DNA of 23,897 nt, from assembly GCA_937925605.1 (NCBI GenBank), contig CALALV010000115.1, positions 1 to 23,897 of the forward strand. The letters run 5' to 3'. This DNA comes from an uncultured Woeseia sp. Its GTDB lineage: Bacteria > Pseudomonadota > Gammaproteobacteria > Steroidobacterales > Woeseiaceae. Shown here in pieces: positions 9,508-18,754 of the stretch. The first letter of the stretch is position 1. Every line of letters starts with the position of its first letter. The translations under genes were made by a program, and so were the position numbers. A model generated the notes under the pieces. The model searched no databases. It worked only from the letters and a program-made list of their open reading frames with translations, and was not told the DNA's origin.

Positions 9508-10350
9508 TCAGTGCTTCTCCGAGGCGAGGCTCAGGTAGACGATGGTCAGCATCATGAAAATAAAGGCCTGCAGCGTCACGATCAGCACGTGGAACACGGC
9601 CCAGCCGAAGTGCAGCGGCAGCTGCCAGATGCCCAGCAGGGCGATCAGGATGAAGATCAGCTCGCCGGCGAACAGGTTGCCGAAAAGTCGCAGCGACAGC
9701 GACAGCGGCTTGGCCAGCAGCGCGACGCTTTCGAGGATGAAGTTGAAGGCGATGATCACCGGCGCCGCGATGATCGCGATACCTTTGGTCGGCGGCGCGA
9801 TCGGGTGCAGCGTCAGCTCGCCGATGAAACCGGTCACGCCCTTGTTCTTGATCGTGTAGAAGATGATCAGGAAGAACACCGCGATCGACATGCCGAACGT
9901 GATGTTGACGTCGGTCGTGGGCACGACCTTCATGTAGGGGATGTGCAGCACGTGTTCCGAGAAGTACGGGATCCAGTCCACGGGGACCAGGTCCATCAGG
10001 TTCATCAGGAACACCCAGACGAAGATGGTCAGCGCGAGCGGCGCGATCAGGCGGCTCTTGCCGTGGAAGGTATCGCGCACGCTGGAATCGACGAAGTCGA
10101 CGATCATCTCGACGAAGGCCTGCCACTTCGTTGGCTTGCCGACCGACGCGCCCTTCGCCGCCTTGCGGAACAGCCAGACGAACACAATGCCGAGCAGCAC
10201 CGACCAGAACATCGAGTCGACGTTGATGCCCAGCGGGTTGCCGGCACACTGGTTCCAGACCCAGCCCTCGTCCGTCGGGCAGACCTGCAGGTTCTGCAGG
10301 TGATGCGAGATGTATTCGCCCGAGGTTCTCGGCCCGCCTTCAGTCGCCAT
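9508..10350 (-). CDS. atpB: ATP synthase Fo a subunit
   Basis: A 280-residue membrane protein that forms the proton half-channels against the c ring. Several hydrophobic helices are visible, e.g. MFWSVLLGIVFVWLF (47-61), LIAPLALTIFVWVFLMN (101-117), MSIAVFFLIIFYTIK. The essential arginine is Arg221 in SLRLFGNLFAGELIF, with the acidic and polar partners just after it. The N-terminal region with SEYISHHL-like sequence (GEYISHHLQNLQ) is typical of gammaproteobacteria. Its start overlaps the end of atpI by 11 bases; atpE follows after 58 bases. Confidence 0.98.
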   Translation of the reverse strand: MATEGGPRTSGEYISHHLQNLQVCPTDEGWVWNQCAGNPLGINVDSMFWSVLLGIVFVWLFRKAAKGASVGKPTKWQAFVEMIVDFVDSSVRDTFHGKSRLIAPLALTIFVWVFLMNLMDLVPVDWIPYFSEHVLHIPYMKVVPTTDVNITFGMSIAVFFLIIFYTIKNKGVTGFIGELTLHPIAPPTKGIAIIAAPVIIAFNFILESVALLAKPLSLSLRLFGNLFAGELIFILIALLGIWQLPLHFGWAVFHVLIVTLQAFIFMMLTIVYLSLASEKH

Positions 10351-10768
10351 TCTTTGCGTCTCTTCCTGTCGTTGTCGGGTCGCGCAGCAGCAGGCCGCCG
10401 AGGACCACCAGCTGGCAGGCGATGAAGCCTGCGAACAGCGGCAGCGGGGCCAGCGGCCTGACCAGCGCGAAGACGCCGCCGAACATCAGCAGCGTCAGCA
10501 CGAGCTTCCCGAGTTCTCCAATGTATGCGGCGCGCAGGAGGCTCTTTGCCCCCGGCTCGCGACGCGGCGCCACGAGCCGCAGCGCCAGGTGGGCATTCGG
10601 AATCACGCAGCAGAGGCCACCCAGCAATGCCGAGTAGCCTGACACGCGTCCGTCAGTGCCCCAAAAGATCGCGGCCAGCGCCACGGCCAGGCCCAGTTGC
10701 AGCAGCAGCAGCCGCAGGAGCGGATGGACTGGCGGCCGCGGCGATTGCTCCGTGGCCCTGGCCATCAT
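10340..10768 (-). CDS. atpI: ATP synthase subunit I (assembly factor)
   Basis: A 142-residue integral membrane protein, the usual first gene of the operon, which helps c-ring assembly in studied relatives. Four membrane segments can be seen: LLRLLLLQLGLAVALAAIF, GYSALLGGLCCVIPNAHLAL, YIGELGKLVLTLLMFGGVF (with the family's conserved GE.GK in helix 3) and LFAGFIACQLVVLGGLLL. The frame stays open far upstream, but the ATG at 10768 is chosen because the protein then begins just before helix 1 and the predicted promoter lies 107 bases upstream; GGAG lies 11 bases before it. A second ATG directly follows at 10765. It overlaps atpB by 11 bases. Confidence 0.9.
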   Translation of the reverse strand: MMARATEQSPRPPVHPLLRLLLLQLGLAVALAAIFWGTDGRVSGYSALLGGLCCVIPNAHLALRLVAPRREPGAKSLLRAAYIGELGKLVLTLLMFGGVFALVRPLAPLPLFAGFIACQLVVLGGLLLRDPTTTGRDAKNGD

Positions 10769-11126
10769 TCCTGTTACGTCTCCGGCATTAAAAACGCCAC
10801 GTCCGGCGGCGGTGCCATCGGTCTGTGGCGTCGTGGATACTGGCTGGGCAAGCGGGCCTGCTTTCAGCCCGCGCATTATAGAGGCGGGTTCGGGCCATGG
10901 CAACACGGCGGGGCTCCCGGTGAAATGCGCCTGCATGACCATGTCTGGCGGCGAATTTGCCCGATTCAAGCCCTGGCGCGCCGGGAATGGTCGATTGGCC
11001 GCAATGCGACCTGCGGCACAATCCGCGCCCGCCGACCCCTGTATAACGGCGGTCATGTCGACGCGCCGCCATGATCTCGGCGCCCCGCGGCAAGGACTGC
11101 CGCTCGTTTCCTGACCGGGAGATGCG
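10769..11126. other. Divergent intergenic region between atpI and the EAL gene
   Basis: 358 bases with no supported gene. The left part holds the atp promoter and leader. For the rightward EAL gene only a weak candidate is seen, TATAAC at 11042-11047 without a good -35, and a GGGAG ribosome-binding site at 11117-11121. A frame open on the minus strand through this region has no family features and overlaps the promoter, so it is not called. Confidence 0.6.
10875..10903 (-). promoter_or_regulatory. atp operon promoter
   Basis: On the minus strand, TTGCCA (10903-10898) and a perfect TATAAT (10880-10875) are separated by 17 bases. The start would be near 10868, giving about 100 nt of leader before atpI. 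The leader begins with a hairpin (10872-10852, GCGGGC...GCCCGC) that would sit at the very 5' end of the mRNA. Spacing and match make this the most convincing promoter in the window along with that at 561. Confidence 0.8.
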
Positions 11127-12290
11127 ATGTTACTGCTCGCCAGCGAGTCTGCGGGAAAGTCGCGTAACGTCACCGACGTCGCGCGCGAACTGAGCCTCAA
11201 TTTCGCCTGGTTCACGGACGCCGTGGACCTCGACCGCCAGCTGCGCGGCCGGGCGCGGCGGATCGTCCTGTTGCTCGACGCCGACCTGACAGTCGGCAAG
11301 GTGGCCGTGCTGCAGCGCGCGGCCGCGCGCGGCCCCTTCGGGCTCGTCGTCGCCGCCGACCGCGAGTCGCTGCGCGAGCGGCTCGGGCAGGCGCCCTGGG
11401 ACGAGCTCTGCCACCTGCCGAACCTCGAGTGGCTGGCGCCCGACTTCCGCCGCCACCATTTCCGCCGGGCCGCGCGCGAGTGTCGGCGGCATCTGCTGAA
11501 GATCAGCCGCGACGACCTGCAGAACGCGATTCGCCGCGAGGAGTTCTGCCTGCGCTACCAGCCCAAGGTCATGCGCGGCGAGGGCAACAGCTGGCGCACG
11601 ACCGAGGCGGAAGCCCTGCTGCGCTGGCAGCACCCGCAGCACGGTTCGATCGGCCCGCTCGAGTTCCTGCCGGAGCTCGAGGCCTTCGACCTGATGCCGG
11701 CGGTGAGCGAGTACGTGCTGCGCGAGGCCTCGCGCCAGCTGGTCGAGTGGCGCGCGCAGGGCCTGGAGCTGAACTCCTGCATCAACCTGGCCTCGAGCCA
11801 GCTGAACAACGCCGGCCTCGCGGACGAGTACGCGCGCATCGTGGCAGAGCACGGGCTCGAGTGTTCGAGCTTCACGTTTGAGGTCATCGAGCAGGACATC
11901 GCCGACTCCGACGCGCCGCACCTGAAGGTGCTGAACGAGCTGCGCGAGCGGGGCTTCCGCGTTTCCCTGGACGACTTCGGCATCGCCGCGGCATCGCTCG
12001 GCACCTTCGAGACGCTGCCGGTCGACGAGATCAAGATTCACGCGGCGGCACTCAAGCGCGCGCGCAGTAGCCCGGTCGCGCAGAAGGTGCTGGCGGCGGT
12101 CACGGGCCTCGCACACAACCTCGGCATCTCGGTCTGCGCCGAGGGCGTAGAGGACCAGGAGACCTACGAGTTCCTCGCGACGATCGAGTGCGACAAGCTG
12201 CAGGGTTACCTGATTTCCGAAGCGGTCATGCCGGAGCTGATCCAGGCCGGCTACAGCGCGGACGAGGTCGAGGTACACGCGGTCGCCTAG
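11127..12290 (+). CDS. EAL-domain protein with receiver-like N terminus (putative c-di-GMP phosphodiesterase)
   Basis: A 387-residue soluble protein. Residues 1-125 look like a degenerate receiver-type alpha/beta domain (RIVLLLDAD with Asp51 at the place of a phospho-acceptor), and 128-387 are an EAL domain. The catalytic set is visible: QPKV (145-148), Glu162 of EALLRW, Asn220, Glu252 in FEVIE, Asp282-Asp283, Lys303, Glu339 in CAEGVED and Gln359 in LQGY. Two departures are notable: loop 6 reads DDFGIAAASL rather than DDFGTG.S, and the aspartate of the usual K-I-D motif is His305. Hydrolysis of c-di-GMP to pGpG is therefore possible but not assured; a sensor or scaffold role is the alternative. 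A GGGAG box is 5 bases before the ATG. The cupin gene starts 18 bases after it and may be co-transcribed. Confidence 0.9.
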   Translation: MLLLASESAGKSRNVTDVARELSLNFAWFTDAVDLDRQLRGRARRIVLLLDADLTVGKVAVLQRAAARGPFGLVVAADRESLRERLGQAPWDELCHLPNLEWLAPDFRRHHFRRAARECRRHLLKISRDDLQNAIRREEFCLRYQPKVMRGEGNSWRTTEAEALLRWQHPQHGSIGPLEFLPELEAFDLMPAVSEYVLREASRQLVEWRAQGLELNSCINLASSQLNNAGLADEYARIVAEHGLECSSFTFEVIEQDIADSDAPHLKVLNELRERGFRVSLDDFGIAAASLGTFETLPVDEIKIHAAALKRARSSPVAQKVLAAVTGLAHNLGISVCAEGVEDQETYEFLATIECDKLQGYLISEAVMPELIQAGYSADEVEVHAVA

Positions 12291-12308
12291 GCCCGGCCCG
12301 CTGCTATC

Positions 12309-12689
12309 ATGCCGGCCATGCTCCGGCTGATCCTGCTCTCGTTCGTTACCGCGGCCGCTGCCGCCGCGACGCTGCCCGACCCGCTCGCGGCCGGCTGGCG
12401 CGGCGAGGCGGTCTGCGAAAAACTCCACGAAGACGCCCGCCAGCGCGTCCTGCGCTGCTCGTTTCCGCCCGGCGTCGGCCACGAGCGTCACTACCACGTC
12501 GCGCACTTCGGCTACGTCGTGACGGGCGGCCGCATGCGCATCAGCGACGCGACCGGCACGCGCGAGGTCGAGCTGGCCGACGGCGCGAGCTGGACCAGCG
12601 ACCGGGTGGACTGGCACGAGGTGCTGAACGTCGGGGAGACGACCGCGGTCTATCTCGTCGTCGAGCCGCGCGAACCGGCAAGGCGCTAG
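12309..12689 (+). CDS. Small exported cupin-fold protein
   Basis: A 126-residue protein with a signal peptide (LRLILLSFVTAAAAAA, likely cut near residue 20) and one cupin barrel. The first cupin motif appears as GHERHYHVAHFGYVVTGG (58-74 region), giving His61 and His63 plus His66 as metal ligands; the usual glutamate of the motif is not evident. The second motif is represented by DWHEVLN with His103. Two cysteines (36 and 50) could form a disulfide in the periplasm. ATG 12309 and ATG 12318 are both possible starts, and neither has a ribosome-binding site, which fits coupling to the EAL gene upstream. Enzymatic role unknown. Confidence 0.75.
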   Translation: MPAMLRLILLSFVTAAAAAATLPDPLAAGWRGEAVCEKLHEDARQRVLRCSFPPGVGHERHYHVAHFGYVVTGGRMRISDATGTREVELADGASWTSDRVDWHEVLNVGETTAVYLVVEPREPARR

Positions 12690-12799
12690 AGTCGCCGGGG
12701 CTTCTTCCGGGGGCATCGCCGCGTCGGGAACCGCGCTGGCTGCCTGCCGCTGGCGCCGTGCAGAAGGGACCGGCCCGTTCTGCCGCCGTAGAAAGAAAA

Positions 12800-12852
12800 T
12801 GTCCGGAAAAGGTGCCAGGTCGTTTGAGAAAACCCGGCGCCTTTTCCGGACA
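12800..12852 (-). terminator. Large inverted repeat ending the parAB transcript, REP-like
   Basis: TGTCCGGAAAAGGTGCC (12800-12816) pairs with the reverse arm at 12836-12852 over 17 bp (one G-U), around a 19-nt loop. On the minus strand it is followed by TTTTCTTTC, so it can end transcription 10 bases after parB. Its length and the arm's shape also resemble dispersed palindromic repeats. It separates the convergent cupin and parB genes; the remainder of 12690-12861 holds nothing else I recognise. Confidence 0.7.
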
Positions 12853-12861
12853 GCCTTTCCG

Positions 12862-13779
12862 TTACTTGATGTGCTTCAGGATGCCGTCGAGCTCGTCGAG
12901 GCTGTTGTAGCTGATGACGAGCTTGCCGGCGCCCTTCGCGCCGTGCTCGATGCGCACGCGCGCGCCCAGCCGGTCGGTCATTTCCGTTTCCAGCTTGCGG
13001 ATGTCCGCGTTCGCGCTCTGCGGCGCGGCTTTCGGCTTCGCGGCCGGCTTGTCCGCCAGCATCCGGCGCACGAGCTGTTCCGTCGCGCGCACCGACAGCT
13101 TCTTCTTCACGACCTCGCGGGCCGCGTCGAGCTGCTGGCTGCCGCTCGGCAGCGACAGCAGCGCGCGCGCGTGGCCCATCTCGAGCTCGCGCGACTCGAG
13201 CAGCGGCTTCACCTTGTCGGACAGGTCGAGCAGGCGCAGCAGGTTGCTGACCGCGGCGCGCGAGCGGCCGACCGCCGTGGCGGCGTCCTGGTGAGTCAGC
13301 TCGAACTCGCGGATCAGCCGCTCCAGCGCCCGCGCCTCTTCCAGCGGGTTCAGGTTCTCGCGCTGGATGTTCTCGATCAGCGCCATCGCGATGGCGGCCT
13401 CGTCCGGGATCTCGCGGACGATGGCCGGGATCTCGTCGAGCTGGGCGAGCTGGGCGGCGCGCCAGCGGCGCTCGCCGGCGATGATCTCGTAACGCGGCCG
13501 GCCGTCCTCGCCCTCGCCCGTCGGCCGGACGACGATCGGCTGCACGACGCCCTGCGCCTCGATCGAGCGCGCGAGGTCCTCGAGCGTGTCGCGGCGCATG
13601 TCGACGCGCGGCTGGTAGCGGCCGCGCTTCAGGTGTTCCAGCGGGATGTTGCGCAGCACGTCGCCGGTCGCGCCCGTGCCCGCGTCCGCGGCGGCCTGCG
13701 CATTCTCGCCGGCGGCGCCGGCGCCGGGCCGGCTCAGCAGCGCGTCGAGCCCGCGGCCCAGTCGTTTCTTCTTCGCCAT
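12862..13779 (-). CDS. parB: Chromosome partitioning protein ParB
   Basis: A 305-residue ParB that binds parS sites near the origin and slides as a CTP-dependent clamp. The start MAKKKRLGRGLDALL is the classic ParA-contacting N terminus. The CTP-binding motif GERRWRA is at 102-108, ENIQREN at 136-142, the HTH around 160-185 (HQDAATAVGRSRAAVSNLLR), and a C-terminal dimerisation domain ends in LDELDGILKHIK. The frame stays open into parA, but the ATG at 13779 is chosen for its N-terminal homology and GGGA box 5 bases upstream; ATG 13785 is two codons earlier. A variable Ala/Gly-rich linker follows the first 15 residues. It follows parA by 10 bases. Confidence 0.97.
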   Translation of the reverse strand: MAKKKRLGRGLDALLSRPGAGAAGENAQAAADAGTGATGDVLRNIPLEHLKRGRYQPRVDMRRDTLEDLARSIEAQGVVQPIVVRPTGEGEDGRPRYEIIAGERRWRAAQLAQLDEIPAIVREIPDEAAIAMALIENIQRENLNPLEEARALERLIREFELTHQDAATAVGRSRAAVSNLLRLLDLSDKVKPLLESRELEMGHARALLSLPSGSQQLDAAREVVKKKLSVRATEQLVRRMLADKPAAKPKAAPQSANADIRKLETEMTDRLGARVRIEHGAKGAGKLVISYNSLDELDGILKHIK

Positions 13780-13789
13780 GTTCATCCCG

Positions 13790-14575
13790 TCAGCGGCCGG
13801 CGCTCGCCCGTTCGTCCTCGCGCCGCAGCACCTCGCCGGCGAGCGCCAGGTAGGCGAGCGCGCCGCGCGAGTTGCGGTCATGGTACAGCACCGGTTTGCC
13901 GAAGCTCGGCGCCTCGGCGAGGCGCACGTTGCGCGGCACGACCGTGCGGAACACCTTGTCGTCGAAATGCGCGATCAGCTGTTCGGACACCTCGTTAGAG
14001 AGATTGATGCGCGGGTCGACCATCGTGCGCAAGAGGCCGAACACCTCGAGGTCCGGGTTGACGCTGGTGCGCACCTGCTCGATCGTGTCGAGCAGCGCGG
14101 TCAGGCCCTCGAGCGCGTAGTACTCGCATTGCATCGGGATCAGCACGCCGTCCGCCGCCGTCAGCGCGTTGACCGTCAGCATGTTGATCGAGGGCGGGCA
14201 GTCGATCAGGATGAAGTCGTAGAGCCCGGCGACCGGTTTCAGCGCTTGCCTCAGCTTCATCTCGCGGCCGATCTCCTGCAACAGCTGGACCTCGGCGACG
14301 GTCAGGTCCTCGTTGCCGGGCAACAGCGCGAAGTCGCCTTCCGGCACGGACAGGATCGAGTCCGCCGCGCTGGCCTCGCCGAGCAGCACGTCGCAGGACG
14401 AACGCTCCAGCTCGCGCTTGTCCACGCCGCAGCCCATCGTCGCGTTGCCCTGCGGGTCGAGGTCGACCAGCAGCACGCGCCGCTGCGTCGCCGCGAGCGA
14501 TGCCGCTAGGTTCACGCAGGTCGTCGTCTTGCCGACGCCGCCCTTCTGGTTCGCGACCGCGATGACCCGGGTCAC
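13790..14575 (-). CDS. parA: Chromosome partitioning ATPase ParA
   Basis: A 261-residue deviant-Walker ATPase. KGGVGKTT (11-18) is the nucleotide loop, with the signature lysine Lys11. LLVDLDPQGNATMG (residues 35-48 region) and FILIDCPPSINMLTVNAL follow as the switch and Walker B elements. It moves ParB-parS complexes along the nucleoid. Translation starts at GTG 14575, which overlaps the rsmG stop by GTGA, with GGAG 5 bases upstream, so the two genes should be translationally coupled. Length is typical of the chromosomal Soj type rather than plasmid ParA with an N-terminal HTH. Confidence 0.97.
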   Translation of the reverse strand: MTRVIAVANQKGGVGKTTTCVNLAASLAATQRRVLLVDLDPQGNATMGCGVDKRELERSSCDVLLGEASAADSILSVPEGDFALLPGNEDLTVAEVQLLQEIGREMKLRQALKPVAGLYDFILIDCPPSINMLTVNALTAADGVLIPMQCEYYALEGLTALLDTIEQVRTSVNPDLEVFGLLRTMVDPRINLSNEVSEQLIAHFDDKVFRTVVPRNVRLAEAPSFGKPVLYHDRNSRGALAYLALAGEVLRREDERASAGR

Positions 14576-15220
14576 GCGGCGGCTCCGCCCCGGCGCGACA
14601 GCCGCACCGCATGGCGTTCGTGGTCGTCGAGTCCGGGTACTGTCAGTCTGCTCACGTCGGCGGTCCAGTCGTCGCCGAGCTCCGCGAGCTCGGTCTCCGG
14701 GTAGTGTCCTTTCAGGGCGAGCAGCACGCCGCCGTCGGCGACGAGGTGCCCGGCGAGCTCCAGCATGCGCGGCAGCGGCGCGAAGGCGCGCGCGACGACC
14801 GTGTCATAGGCCTCCGCCGGCGCATGCCGCTCGACGCGCGCCTGCACTGCTTCCGCGTTGCTGAGCCCCAGTTCGCCAATCATATGCCGAACGAAGCTGA
14901 TTTTCTTGCCGTTGCTGTCGAGCAGCGTGAACTGCATTGCGGGTGAGGCGATAGCCAGCGGCAGCCCCGGAAAGCCGGCGCCGGTGCCGACGTCGAGCAC
15001 GCGCGCGCCGCGGAGGAGCGGCCGCACGGCCAGGCTGTCCAGCACGTGCTGGCCGACCATGCGCCCGGGCTCGCGCACCGCGGTCAGGTTGATGCGGCGG
15101 TTCCAGCGGGCCAGCTCCGCGAGCAGCGTCGCCAGTCGCGAAATGTCCGCGGGCTCGAGCGCCTGTCCCAGCGCACGGACGCCCGCCGCGAGCGCAGGTT
15201 CCAGCGCCGGGTGCGCGGCC

Positions 15221-15237
<17 letters not shown>
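14572..15237 (-). CDS. rsmG: 16S rRNA (guanine-527 N7) methyltransferase
   Basis: A 221-residue SAM-dependent methyltransferase that modifies G527 of 16S rRNA. The RsmG-typical NRRINLTAVRE (46-56), the SAM loop VLDVGTGAGFPG (80-91), LLDSNGKKISFV and VVARAF are all present. The TTG at 15237 overlaps the end of the S9 peptidase gene by 17 bases; a GTG at 15228 is an alternative start. Neither has a good ribosome-binding site, which suggests coupling to the upstream gene. Usually mnmG precedes rsmG; here it does not. Confidence 0.95.
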
Positions 15238-17188
<1,951 letters not shown>

Positions 17189-17210
17189 CGTGTTCTCCGG
17201 TCGGTCGGTC

Positions 17211-18659
17211 TCAGGCGACGAGCAGCGCCATGAACTCATCGACCGCGGTCGCGGCCAGGCGTTCGCGGTCCCCGGCCAGCGCAGCGAGTTCGCGCCACTG
17301 GCCGTCCTTCAGTTTCGGCGCCACGCTGGTCTCGAACTTGCGCTCGAGGACCGGGATGCCCTCGTCGCGGCGCTGGCGGTGGCCGATCGGGAAGTCGATC
17401 GCGACCTTGTCGGTCGAGCTGCCGTCCTTGAAAAACACCTGCACGGCGTTGCCGATGTAGCGCTTGTCCGGGTCGAAGTAGTCCTTCGTGTACTGCGCAT
17501 TCTCGCTGACCTCCATCTTCGCGCGCAGCGCGTCGATGCGCGGGTCCGCGGCGACCTCGTCCTCGTAGTCGGCCGCGGTCAGGCGGCCGAAGATCAGCGG
17601 CACGGCAACCATGTACTGGATGCAGTGGTCGCGGTCGGCCGGGTTGTCGAGCGGCCCGGTCTTGTCGATGATGCGCACGCCCGGCTCCTGGGTCTCGCTG
17701 CCGCTGCGTTCGACCTCGACGACGCGGTCGTTCACCTGCTCGTGCAGCTGCATCGCGCACTCGACCGCGGTCTGCGCATGGAACTCGGCAGGGTAGGAGA
17801 TCTTGAACAGGATGTTCTCCATGACGTAGCTGCCGTAACCCATCGGGAACGTGAACGGCTTGCCCCTGAACAGCACGTCGTACCAGCCCCAGGTCTTCGC
17901 CGTCAGCGCGGACGGGTAGCCCATCTCGCCGGTCAGCGCGATCAGCGCGTGGCGCACGGCCCGGCTGGTCGCGTCGCCGGCCGCCCAGCTCTTGCGCGAG
18001 CCGGTATTCGGCGCGTGCCGGTAGGTGCGCAGGGCAGCGCCGTCGATCCAGGCGTTCGACACGGCGTTGATGACCTGTTCGCGCGTGCCGCCGAGCATGC
18101 GGGTCACGACCGCGGTCGAGGCGATGCGCACCAGCAGCACGTGGTCGAGGCCGACCCGGTTGTAGCTGTTGTCGAGCGCCAGCACGCCCTGGATCTCGTG
18201 CGCGCGGATCATCGCGGTCAGCACGTCCTGCATCCTGAGCGGCTCGTCGCCCTCGTCGCGCCGCTTGCGGCTCAGGTAGTCGGCGACGGCGAGGATGCCG
18301 CCGAGGTTGTCGGACGGGTGCCCCCACTCGGCCGCGAGCCAGGTGTCGTTGAAGTCCAGCCAGCGCACCAGCGCGCCGATGTTGAACGCGGCCTGCACCG
18401 GCTCGAGCTCGTAGGAGGTGCCGGGAACGCGCGCGCCGCCCGGCAGCGTCGCGCCGGGCACGACCGGGCCGAGCAGCTTCGTGCAGGCCGGGTAGTCGAG
18501 CGCCTGGAAGCCGCAGGCCAGCGTGTCGAGCAGGCAGTAATGCGCGGTCTCGTAGGCGAGCGCCGAGTCGGGCGCGTCGCCGCAGACGTAGTCCGCGATG
18601 TCGACCAGCACCTGGTCGGGGTCGGGGCGCTTGGCAGAGCGGATGTCGTGTCCGGACAT
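17211..18659 (-). CDS. prpD: 2-methylcitrate dehydratase
   Basis: A 482-residue MmgE/PrpD-family enzyme that dehydrates 2-methylcitrate in the methylcitrate cycle. The size matches PrpD (about 483 residues in E. coli). Family blocks seen are ETAHYCLLDTLACGFQAL, FNIGALVRWLDFNDTW, AEWGHPSDNLGGILAVAD, TYRHAPNTGSRKSWAAGDAT and VEVERSGSETQEPG. The frame stays open upstream through prpC, but ATG 18659 has AAGGA 3 bases before it and begins the conserved domain. It lies 95 bases after prpC, with two hairpins in the gap. No acnD or prpF is present, so this is the PrpD version of the pathway. Confidence 0.95.
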   Translation of the reverse strand: MSGHDIRSAKRPDPDQVLVDIADYVCGDAPDSALAYETAHYCLLDTLACGFQALDYPACTKLLGPVVPGATLPGGARVPGTSYELEPVQAAFNIGALVRWLDFNDTWLAAEWGHPSDNLGGILAVADYLSRKRRDEGDEPLRMQDVLTAMIRAHEIQGVLALDNSYNRVGLDHVLLVRIASTAVVTRMLGGTREQVINAVSNAWIDGAALRTYRHAPNTGSRKSWAAGDATSRAVRHALIALTGEMGYPSALTAKTWGWYDVLFRGKPFTFPMGYGSYVMENILFKISYPAEFHAQTAVECAMQLHEQVNDRVVEVERSGSETQEPGVRIIDKTGPLDNPADRDHCIQYMVAVPLIFGRLTAADYEDEVAADPRIDALRAKMEVSENAQYTKDYFDPDKRYIGNAVQVFFKDGSSTDKVAIDFPIGHRQRRDEGIPVLERKFETSVAPKLKDGQWRELAALAGDRERLAATAVDEFMALLVA

Positions 18660-18707
18660 GGTTCGGTTCCTTCGGATTTCGTGTCGGGTCGGGCGGACGT
18701 GGCAAAG

Positions 18708-18738
18708 CCGGGCGGCGCGCCCGGCACATGCGTGCCGG
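18708..18738 (-). promoter_or_regulatory. Two mutually exclusive hairpins between prpC and prpD
   Basis: In the 95-base gap, CCGGCAC/GTGCCGG (18738-18721, 7-bp stem, 4-nt loop) and CCGGGC/GCCCGG (18724-18708, 6-bp stem, 5-nt loop) share four bases and cannot both form. Neither is followed by a long U-tract (only CTTTG after the second). The geometry resembles an attenuator, but function is inference. Confidence 0.35.
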
Positions 18739-18754
18739 CGCGCGCGTCTCGCGG

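Noticed and set aside
9581..9596. A parS-like site: CACGTGGAACA inside atpB
   Set aside because: Only the right half matches the ParB site; the first five bases all differ from the palindrome and the bases are constrained by the atpB codons. No full parS or DnaA box was seen in the window.
11016..11047. A promoter for the EAL gene at TATAAC 11042-11047
   Set aside because: The -10 is acceptable but no -35 with proper spacing is present, so it is mentioned only as a weak candidate.
10769..11299. An upstream extension of atpI to 11299
   Set aside because: It overlaps the atp promoter and leader and the start of the EAL gene, and adds no recognisable sequence.
11130..12716. A 528-residue minus-strand frame opposite the EAL and cupin genes
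   Set aside because: It has no family features and the + strand frame holds a complete EAL domain with its catalytic residues.
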